Part shown: one piece after another, positions 1 through 7,379 of the stretch
Layout of the letters: the number at the start of each line of letters is the position of its first letter
Numbering within the stretch: the first letter of the stretch is position 1
Origin: Phycisphaerales bacterium
Lineage (GTDB): Bacteria; Planctomycetota; Phycisphaerae; Phycisphaerales; UBA1924
Direction: 5' to 3'
Assembly (NCBI GenBank): GCA_028284805.1
Contig: JANQQZ010000091.1
Location: 1 to 64,000, forward strand
Length of the DNA: 64,000 nt
The notes under the pieces: generated by a model
What the model saw: only the letters and a program-made list of their open reading frames with translations
The model's database searches: none
Told to the model about the DNA's origin: nothing
Program-made: the position numbers and the translations under genes

Positions 1-281
1 GTGATCCCGCGTCGCCCGAGCTCCAACGCCAGCTCCCTGTCCAGGGCGATCTCGCGCAGGGCGGTATCGCCTGCCAGCTCGCCGAGAATGGGGAGAAGCT
101 CCCGATCCGGAACCGCCTCGCCCGCGACGATGGCGGCAGGACGCTGTACGGCCGAAACAGCGGGCTCACCGCGTTCAAGCCCCGATGTCGGGTTCCATTC
201 GTCGGAGGCGCAGCCCGGCAGAAACGCAGGGAGCAGGAGCGTCCCCAAGAACAGTGTTCGGCATCTGGGCCCGTCTCGCAT
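1..281 (-). CDS. Lipoprotein, N-terminal part (truncated by window edge), possibly SurA/PPIase-like
   Basis: Reverse-strand reading from ATG at 281: MRDGPRCRTLFLGTLLLPAFLPGCASDEWNPTS...VAGEAVPDRELLPILGELAGDTALREIALDRELALELGRRGI; lipobox LPGC; 'xxGExxxxxEL' resembles SurA N-domain. Confidence 0.55.
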   Translation of the reverse strand, partial: MRDGPRCRTLFLGTLLLPAFLPGCASDEWNPTSGLERGEPAVSAVQRPAAIVAGEAVPDRELLPILGELAGDTALREIALDRELALELGRRGI

Positions 282-427
282 AGACTGGATCAGAGCGCCG
301 GGCGCGAGTGACGTCAAGCCGGGATGTGTGGGCCGGAGCGAACGCCATCGACAACAGACCGCAACAACCCACCCCGATGTCTGGTGCCTCGGGCGATCCC
401 CGACCGGCCCAGGGCGGGGGTGGGGTC

Positions 428-1522
428 ATGGTGCTGTGCACCTATTGCGGGTCGCTTTCGGTGAGCACCAACCGGTGTTCGAACTGCAACGGGCACTTCG
501 ACATGCTCAGCCGCCAGCGCACCCAGAACGCAATGGGCCCGTGGTTCATACGCGACCAGGTCAACCCGTTCCGCCCGGGCTGCTCGTACGACACGCTGCG
601 GCGCATGGTCACGCGCGGCAAGGTCAGGCCCGACACGATCATGCGAGGGCCCACGACGCGCCAATTCTGGAGCTTCGCGCGCAACACGCCAGGCGTTGCC
701 CACCTGCTGGGGGCGTGCCACGCATGCCACGCAGAGGTCGACCCGAATGCCGTTGCCTGCCCGGACTGCAACGCGTCGTTCATCATCGGCAACGACCGGC
801 AGAATCTCGGGCTCGCGCCCTACCAGATGCTTCCAGGGGATTCGGATCCCGCCGCGGTCGCCGACGCGGCCTTCGGTCCGGCCCAGCCCCCGCGCGAGAG
901 CCCGCCCAGCGCGGTGCACGTCTCGGAGCAGCCGGCTCCGGAGCCGGCCGGGATTCCGTCTGGGCAAGCTGTTGCGCCGGAATCGATTCCCGCTCGCCCG
1001 GTCCGTAAACGGTCGATTGGCCCGATGGTCGCCGTCGCAGCATCGGTCGGGTGCGCTGCGATCGCACTCGGGGCCTTGGTGTACATGAACCGGTCCGGGA
1101 GCACGTCCGGGATCGTCGCGGCCGCTGAGCCCTCGCGCGACATCCAGTCCGGTGCGTCGCCCGAGCCGGGCCCTCCGCGTCCGTCGAAGGACGAGACCGA
1201 ACTGCCCGCACGAGAGCCAGAGGTGACACCCGAGCCGATCGATCCGTCCCCGGAGACCTCGGCGATCGAGGCCTCACACACGCCCGATGCGGCGTCCCCA
1301 GCCCCCGAGGTCGAAAAAGAGGTCCGCCCGCCCGCCCCGGCGAGTGAGGAGACCGAGCGGGCGGGTGGGGTCGGACTCATGACGCCCGAGGAGCTGTCCG
1401 AGGCCCGCGCCGAGTGGGCCCGTGCTGGGCGCAATGGGCTTGTCGGAGCCGTCGACCGAAGGCTCCAGCACCTCGAGCTGCGTCGAATGTTTGGAAAAAG
1501 TACGGATACAAGTGCTGACTGA
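428..1522 (+). CDS. Zinc-ribbon / GYF-like domain membrane protein
   Basis: CTYCG..CSNC and CHACH..CPDC flank a GPWFIRDQ.. segment; one TM (PMVAVAASVGCAAIALGALVYM); Pro-rich tail. ORF opens at 308; ATG 428 chosen as likely start. Confidence 0.6.
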   Translation: MVLCTYCGSLSVSTNRCSNCNGHFDMLSRQRTQNAMGPWFIRDQVNPFRPGCSYDTLRRMVTRGKVRPDTIMRGPTTRQFWSFARNTPGVAHLLGACHACHAEVDPNAVACPDCNASFIIGNDRQNLGLAPYQMLPGDSDPAAVADAAFGPAQPPRESPPSAVHVSEQPAPEPAGIPSGQAVAPESIPARPVRKRSIGPMVAVAASVGCAAIALGALVYMNRSGSTSGIVAAAEPSRDIQSGASPEPGPPRPSKDETELPAREPEVTPEPIDPSPETSAIEASHTPDAASPAPEVEKEVRPPAPASEETERAGGVGLMTPEELSEARAEWARAGRNGLVGAVDRRLQHLELRRMFGKSTDTSAD

Positions 1523-1642
1523 AGGCGTTTCTGGAACTCCGTGGGCGTTCCACACGAAGAATCTGGTAGACTCACGTCTGAGAAGATAGGGAGACGGGTT
1601 CTCCGTCTCGCACAGGTCCTTAATCCATTGGAGGTCGTCGCC

Positions 1643-2761
1643 ATGGCGAGGCGTCGTCGCACCGGCTTTACCCTGATCGAGTTGCTCGTGGTCATCGCGA
1701 TCATCGCGCTGCTGATCGGCATTCTGCTTCCCGCGTTGGGCAAGGCCCGCGACACCGCGAAGCTCGCGGTGTGTCTGTCGAACCTGCGCCAGCAGGGCAT
1801 CGCGCACGCCGCCTACGGCGCTGACAACGACAACCTCATCGCGACCTTCCAGGCCAAGCCCGGTCAGCTTCCGCAGCACAGCTCCGAGAACCGCGACCTC
1901 GCCCTGACCATCAAGGGACTGGCTGGGAACCAGACCACTCGCGCTGCTGCCCTTCAGCAGATGATGATCTTCCGGGATCTGTACCCGCGAGCCGATTGGC
2001 CCGACACCGAGATCCAGGGGCACACACCCTTCCCGCTGTACAGTCACATCGTGCTCCAGGCCTACGACGACGGTCGGCTCCCGGATCCCTCGATCATCTG
2101 TCCGAATGACCGCCCGCGCCAGGCGTGGCAGAGCGACGTCGATGAGTTCTTGGATGTCTACATTCCGGGAGACGATGGCTTCAACCCTGCCCCACCGGCG
2201 ACCGCGAACGGGCAAGGGCGTTTTCGCTGGGTCTTTAGCTCGAGCTACCAGATCATTGCCGCAGCACTCTCGAACGATATCGGGGGACCCCCGCCTGCCA
2301 ACAATCCTCCGAATCCGTTCCAGACGTATGAGAAGAGCCAGTCGAACAGGTACGCTGCGGCTGGGGAGCGCGGTGGTACGGCGACGCGCCGCTTCGACGA
2401 GGTGCGTTCACCCGGTTCCAAGGTCCTGCTTCACGAGGCCTATGACCGCCACTCCGACAAGGTCACGATCTACATGGGGTTCGAGAACGCCAGGATCCCC
2501 TCGCTTCTGTTCGATGGCAGCGCCGAGAACCTCGCGGTGAGGGATGCCAACATCGGCTGGCGCCCCAACAACCCGACCTTCCCAACGCCGTCGCACGCAT
2601 TCAATCCCGATCCGGTGTTCGACACCAGCAACACGCCCTTTACCAACCGGCTTCCGTTCCGGTTCGACCAGACGGCATGGGGACTGGAAGGCAACGACAT
2701 CCGCGGTCAGCGGATCACCGACGAGCGGCGTGCACAGGCGTTCCTGGATCGTTTGCCCTGA
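1643..2761 (+). CDS. Type II secretion-like pseudopilin (prepilin-type N-terminal methylation domain)
   Basis: [36 protein letters not shown]. Confidence 0.85.
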   Translation: MARRRRTGFTLIELLVVIAIIALLIGILLPALGKARDTAKLAVCLSNLRQQGIAHAAYGADNDNLIATFQAKPGQLPQHSSENRDLALTIKGLAGNQTTRAAALQQMMIFRDLYPRADWPDTEIQGHTPFPLYSHIVLQAYDDGRLPDPSIICPNDRPRQAWQSDVDEFLDVYIPGDDGFNPAPPATANGQGRFRWVFSSSYQIIAAALSNDIGGPPPANNPPNPFQTYEKSQSNRYAAAGERGGTATRRFDEVRSPGSKVLLHEAYDRHSDKVTIYMGFENARIPSLLFDGSAENLAVRDANIGWRPNNPTFPTPSHAFNPDPVFDTSNTPFTNRLPFRFDQTAWGLEGNDIRGQRITDERRAQAFLDRLP

Positions 2762-2785
2762 TTCGCTGCACGTCAGCCCTCGGCA

Positions 2786-2791
2786 TATCCT
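2786..2791 (+). promoter_or_regulatory. -10-like TATCCT, 6 nt before serC ATG
   Basis: TATCCT-GAGGGC-ATG. Confidence 0.45.
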
Positions 2792-2797
2792 GAGGGC

Positions 2798-3886
2798 ATG
2801 ACACGCGCCTTCAACTTCTCGGCGGGCCCGGGCGTCATCCCTGAGCCCGTGCTTGAGCGGGCCCGCGAGGACCTGTGGGATATCTTCGGCTCCGGCATCG
2901 GTGTGCTCGAGCACAGCCACCGGGGCAAGGAGTTCGATCGGATCCTCGCTGAGGCCGAGGCGGACTGTCGCGCGGTCGGCTCGATACCCGACAGCTACAA
3001 GGTCCTGTTCCTGCAGGGCGGGGCGACGACGCAGGCGTACCAGGTGCCGATGGCGTTCCTTCCCGACGGCGGGACCGCGGACTACTTCCACACGGGCAAG
3101 TGGGCGACCGAGGCGATGCACGAGGCGCGTCGGTACGGGACGGTGCACACCGCCGCGGGCTCGGAGGCGACACGCTTCGACCGGATCCCCGAGGACAGCG
3201 AGGTTCGGTACTCGGAGCGTCCGGTGTACGTGCAGTACACGAGCAACAACACGCTGATGGGCACGCAGTGGCACCGCCTTCCGCCCGCGCCGCCCGGCGA
3301 CGCGTGGTTCGTGTGCGACGCGTCGAGCGACATCTACAGCCGCCCGATCGACGTGACCCGGTTCGGGTTCCTTTACGCGGGCGGGCAGAAGAACCTGGGG
3401 CCCGCGGGGACGGTGCTGGTGCTGGTGCGCGAGGACGTGCTCGATCGCCAGGTGCGCGAGCTGCCCTGGATGCTCGACTACCGCGTGCAGGCGCAACGCG
3501 AGAGCCGGTTCAACACGCCTCCGACGTTCGGCATCTACCTGATGGGGCAGACCTTCAAGTGGATCCTGGGCGAGGGAGGTCTTGAGGCGATGCGGTCCCG
3601 CAACGAGGCCAAGTCGAAGATCGTCTACGATGCGTTGGACGCTTCGGGCTTCTACCGCCCTCACGCCAGGGTGGAGGATCGCTCGCACATGAACATCACG
3701 TTCTTCACGCCCTCGCCTGAGCTCGACGCGAGATTCATCGAGGAGGCCGACGAGGCGGGGCTCAAGAATCTGAAGGGGCACCGCGAGGTCGGCGGGATGC
3801 GCGCGAGCATGTACAACGCGTTCCCGAGAGCCGGTGCCGAGGCGCTGGCCTCGTTCCTGGCGGACTTCGAATCACGCCACGGCTAG
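2798..3886 (+). CDS. serC: Phosphoserine aminotransferase
   Basis: FNFSAGPGVIPEPVLE..., PLP region YAGGQKNLGPAGTVLV, C-terminal RASMYNAFP. Confidence 0.95.
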   Translation: MTRAFNFSAGPGVIPEPVLERAREDLWDIFGSGIGVLEHSHRGKEFDRILAEAEADCRAVGSIPDSYKVLFLQGGATTQAYQVPMAFLPDGGTADYFHTGKWATEAMHEARRYGTVHTAAGSEATRFDRIPEDSEVRYSERPVYVQYTSNNTLMGTQWHRLPPAPPGDAWFVCDASSDIYSRPIDVTRFGFLYAGGQKNLGPAGTVLVLVREDVLDRQVRELPWMLDYRVQAQRESRFNTPPTFGIYLMGQTFKWILGEGGLEAMRSRNEAKSKIVYDALDASGFYRPHARVEDRSHMNITFFTPSPELDARFIEEADEAGLKNLKGHREVGGMRASMYNAFPRAGAEALASFLADFESRHG

Positions 3887-4893
3887 AGGCGATCGAGCGA
3901 GGCCTGCTCGACCTCGTCCACGCTGATGCGTTCCATCATCGCGCGTCCGCTCTGGTGGTCCTTGTGCGTGAGCGCGTCGCCCGGCTCGGTGTGCTGGATG
4001 ACGTCCGCCTCCCGTCGGTAGGGCCCAACCCGGGCGGTGTCGGTCGGTCCGAAGAGCGCCACGATCGGGCGGGCGAACCCGACCGCGATGTGCAGAGAAG
4101 CGGAGTCGTTGGCGACGACCAGGCGTGACCGCTCGATGACCGCCATGAGTTCGCCCACGGAGGTCCGCCCGACCCGATCGACGACGGGCGTATCGCCTTC
4201 GAGCAGGGGCGTGCACTGGTCGCGCTCGCCCGGTCCGCCCACGACGACGATTGGCCCGAGCCCCCTCTCGTGGAGCCGGGCTGCGAGTTGAGCGAAGCGT
4301 GCAATGGGCCACTGCTTGCCCGGCCAGAGGCTGGTGGGCGCGAGCACGATCGGCCCGTCGCCCAGTTCGGCGTCATTCGCGACACTCTCGCGGGCTTCTG
4401 AGGGCGTGTGCAGCGTGAGGTCGTGCACCACGGGCACCCCCAGAGGGCCGAGCAGCGTGAGCATGCGGTCGACGGTGTGGGGTGAGGCGTTCGCGCAGAC
4501 CCGGTGGGTGAGCGGGAGCCAGCCGCCCTCGCGCGCGTCGCGGTGCCCGACGCGGATCGGAGCACGCGTGAGCCAAGCGGAGACGCCCGAGCGGGCGAGC
4601 CCCTGGGCATCGATCACGATGTCGTATCGGCGGTCGCGGAGCGTGCGTGCGAAGCGACGCAGCGGGTTCGGATCGAGCCGGGTAAGAGCGCGCGAGATGC
4701 CCCGGCGGTCGAAGGGCACAGCACGCGACACCGCTGGGTGCGAACGGACCGCGTCGGCAAAGGGCGCGTTGACGAGCCAGTCGATCTCGGAGTCGGGCCA
4801 GTGGGCCTTCAGGCTCGCGGCGATCGGCACGCTTCGGCAGACATCGCCCAGCGCGCTCGGACGGATGATCAGGATGCGCTCCGGGGCCCTCAC
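3883..4893 (-). CDS. Glycosyltransferase family 9 (heptosyltransferase-like)
   Basis: ILIIRPSALGDVCRSVPIAASLKAHWPDSEIDWLV; VANDSASLHIAVGFARPIVALFGPTD. GTG start 4893 chosen over the overlapping longer ORF. Confidence 0.85.
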   Translation of the reverse strand: MRAPERILIIRPSALGDVCRSVPIAASLKAHWPDSEIDWLVNAPFADAVRSHPAVSRAVPFDRRGISRALTRLDPNPLRRFARTLRDRRYDIVIDAQGLARSGVSAWLTRAPIRVGHRDAREGGWLPLTHRVCANASPHTVDRMLTLLGPLGVPVVHDLTLHTPSEARESVANDAELGDGPIVLAPTSLWPGKQWPIARFAQLAARLHERGLGPIVVVGGPGERDQCTPLLEGDTPVVDRVGRTSVGELMAVIERSRLVVANDSASLHIAVGFARPIVALFGPTDTARVGPYRREADVIQHTEPGDALTHKDHQSGRAMMERISVDEVEQASLDRL

Positions 4894-4899
4894 GTCCGC

Positions 4900-4905
4900 A
4901 GGGTA
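4900..4905 (-). promoter_or_regulatory. -10-like TACCCT, 6 nt before GT9 GTG
   Basis: TACCCT-GCGGAC-GTG (minus strand). Confidence 0.45.
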
Positions 4906-4913
4906 CGGCGGGC

Positions 4914-5711
4914 TCAGCCCGCTGGGTACGTGCAGCGGGTGCGATCGGTCTCCCACACCGTGACCGTGCGGAGCTTGGCACCCTCGCGTTCGACCGCGGG
5001 CCCGAGGATGCCGTGGATGACACGCGCGATGTTTTCGACGCTGGGGATGACACCCTGCTCGCCAAACTCGGTCGTGTCGAGGTTCAGATGGGTGTGGTCG
5101 AAGCGCTCGATGACGAGTTCGTGGCAGAGCCGCTCGAGTTGCCCCAGCCCGAAGGGCGGTGCGCCGTCAGAGACGCGGACCGCAACCGCGGGCTCGACGC
5201 GGTAGTTGTGCCCGTGCCCGGACGGGTTGTTGCACTTGCCGAAGACGCGTCGGTTCTCTTCGTCGCTGAGTTCGGGCGCGTGCAGGCGGTGCGCGGCGCA
5301 GAAGTCAAACTGCTGACGGATCACCACGTGCTCGGCGTCGTTCATGGCGTGTTCCAGACTGAAGTATGGGGACAGCACCCAGCGCACCCGGCTGACGGGC
5401 ACGGGCATCCGTTCCGCGACGGCGTTCGCCAGGTCGGGGAGCATTTCGATCGGCGATCCGTGTGGAGACTCGGCGTGCAAGCGGTGCACGGCCCGGACCG
5501 CCGACGACCGTGTGGCGACATCGATGTCCTTGATATTGATCAGGTACCCGGTCGCCGGGTCGGGTTCGCCCAGACAGGAGACCTCGAGCTCGTAGAACGC
5601 GCTGAGCCCCGCCATCGGTGGGGTGCCGCCGAAGCCGTTCCGCGGGCCTTCTGGCGGGTGCTGCGCCGCGCCCCCGGCCGCGAATCGGATCGTGCGGGTG
5701 AGTTCTACCAT
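4914..5711 (-). CDS. 6-pyruvoyl-tetrahydropterin synthase / 6-carboxytetrahydropterin synthase family, two-domain
   Basis: C-terminal half: FDFCAAHRLH...GKCNNPSGHGHNYRVE...FDHTHLNLD; N-terminal half is a degenerate copy. Confidence 0.85.
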   Translation of the reverse strand: MVELTRTIRFAAGGAAQHPPEGPRNGFGGTPPMAGLSAFYELEVSCLGEPDPATGYLINIKDIDVATRSSAVRAVHRLHAESPHGSPIEMLPDLANAVAERMPVPVSRVRWVLSPYFSLEHAMNDAEHVVIRQQFDFCAAHRLHAPELSDEENRRVFGKCNNPSGHGHNYRVEPAVAVRVSDGAPPFGLGQLERLCHELVIERFDHTHLNLDTTEFGEQGVIPSVENIARVIHGILGPAVEREGAKLRTVTVWETDRTRCTYPAG

Positions 5712-5717
5712 CGGATC

Positions 5718-5723
5718 ATCGTA
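5718..5723 (-). promoter_or_regulatory. -10-like TACGAT, 6 nt before PTPS ATG
   Basis: TACGAT-GATCCG-ATG (minus strand). Confidence 0.45.
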
Positions 5724-5763
5724 CGGCGATGACGCCGGCGTCGATTCACCTGGAGGCCGACCG

Positions 5764-6327
5764 ATGTTCTCAAGCACACTCGTTACGATCGCCGCGGCCT
5801 CCGCGGCACTGAGCGGAGACCCGATGGTGCTCGATCATGAGGCAACCCTGAGCGACGGCAGCACAGTCCGGCTCGATGAGGCGTACGCCGGGAAGGTCGT
5901 GCTGATCGTGAACACCGCGAGCCGCTGCGGCTTCACGCGTCAGTACGAGGGTCTCCAGGAGCTCCACGAGACCTACCGCGATGATGGCCTCGTGGTTCTC
6001 GCGTTCCCCTGCAACGACTTCGGAGGGCAGGAGCCGGGCACTGTGGACGAGATCGTCGAGTTCTGCAGCACGACCTACGCGGTCGACTTCCCGATCTTCG
6101 ACAAGGTGCGTGTGCTGGGCGACGAGGCCCACCCCCTGTATCTGGATCTGCGTTCTCAGCCCGATCCGATCGGAGGCCCGCCCAAATGGAACTTCACGAA
6201 GTTTTTACTTAGCCGTGACGGAGCCGTGATTTCCCGGTTCGAGCCCACGGACGAGCCCATGGGCGACGACATCCGTGAGGCGGTGGAGGCGGCCCTGGGC
6301 ACCGCGGCCCCGGACAGCGGGGGCTAA
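5764..6327 (+). CDS. Glutathione peroxidase family (Cys-type)
   Basis: NTASRCGFTRQYEGLQELH, FPCNDFGGQEPG, KWNFTKFLL. Confidence 0.92.
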   Translation: MFSSTLVTIAAASAALSGDPMVLDHEATLSDGSTVRLDEAYAGKVVLIVNTASRCGFTRQYEGLQELHETYRDDGLVVLAFPCNDFGGQEPGTVDEIVEFCSTTYAVDFPIFDKVRVLGDEAHPLYLDLRSQPDPIGGPPKWNFTKFLLSRDGAVISRFEPTDEPMGDDIREAVEAALGTAAPDSGG

Positions 6328-6393
6328 GCTGTCGCCCCCAGATCGAGCGAGTGCATCGACAGGGGCAGACGCTGTGCGCGGGAGAGAAATCAG

Positions 6394-7365
6394 ATGCTGA
6401 GCAGGCTTGTGGGTGGACTGGTCGTGTGTGTGATGGCTCTTGGCGCGGCCGGCGCGGAACCGGACACCGAGCTGATCGATCCGGCGCTGCCGAGCTACCA
6501 GCCGACCCAGGGGGTTTCGGGCTCGGTCAAGAGCGTCGGCTCGGACACCATGAACAATCTGATGACGTTCTGGGCGGAGCTGCTTCAGCGGTACTACCCG
6601 GGTGTGTCGGTCGAGGTCACGGGCAAGGGGTCGTCCACGGCGCCTCCTGCTCTGACCGAGGGGCAGGCGAGCTTCGGGCCGATGAGCCGCCAGATGAAGT
6701 CCAAGGAGATCGACGCGTTCGAGGCCGAGTGGGGTTACAAGCCCACGCTCCTTCGGACTGGCATCGACTGCCTCGCGATTTTCGTCCACAAGGACTGCCC
6801 GCTCGATGCGATCACGGTCGACCAGGTGCGTCTGGTGTTCTCTGTCGACGGGCCCGCCATGACCTGGGGCGACCTCGGGGTTGAGGATCCGGCGTATGCG
6901 TTCCAGCCCGTCGTGCTCTACGGGCGGAACTCGGCCTCGGGCACCTATGGGTACTTCAAGCAGCTCGCCCTCGCCGACGCGGACTACAAGCCGAGCGTCA
7001 AGGAGCAGCCCGGGTCGTCGTCGGTGGTGCAGGCCGTCGGGTCCGATCGCTTTGCGATGGGATACTCGGGGCTGGGCTTCCGGACACAGGAGGTCAAGCC
7101 TCTGGTGATCATCGATGCCTACGGGGATGCTGCGGCACCCAACGCAGAGAACGCCTTCAACGGCGCATACCCGTTCGCCCGGTTTCTATACGTGTACATC
7201 AACAAGGATCCCAACCGAGCGCTCGATCCGCTGCGTGAGCAGTTCGTGCGTCTGATCTTCTCGCGCGAGGGGCAGGAGTCCGTGCTCAAGGACGGGTACT
7301 TCCCGATCACGGCCGAGATCGCGCGCCAGCAGCTCAGCAACCTGGGTCTCGAGACCGATTTCTAA
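6394..7365 (+). CDS. pstS: Phosphate ABC transporter substrate-binding protein
   Basis: SVGSDTMNNLMTFWAELL...GKGSSTAPPALTEG; ASGTYGYF; followed by pstCAB. Confidence 0.93.
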   Translation: MLSRLVGGLVVCVMALGAAGAEPDTELIDPALPSYQPTQGVSGSVKSVGSDTMNNLMTFWAELLQRYYPGVSVEVTGKGSSTAPPALTEGQASFGPMSRQMKSKEIDAFEAEWGYKPTLLRTGIDCLAIFVHKDCPLDAITVDQVRLVFSVDGPAMTWGDLGVEDPAYAFQPVVLYGRNSASGTYGYFKQLALADADYKPSVKEQPGSSSVVQAVGSDRFAMGYSGLGFRTQEVKPLVIIDAYGDAAAPNAENAFNGAYPFARFLYVYINKDPNRALDPLREQFVRLIFSREGQESVLKDGYFPITAEIARQQLSNLGLETDF

Positions 7366-7379
7366 GTCAGGGCGACTGC

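Noticed and set aside
6319-6339. GGGGGC-N9-GCCCCC hairpin at the GPx stop
   Set aside because: Only 6 bp, overlaps the stop and a TAAGCT box, with no T-tract; too weak to call a terminator.
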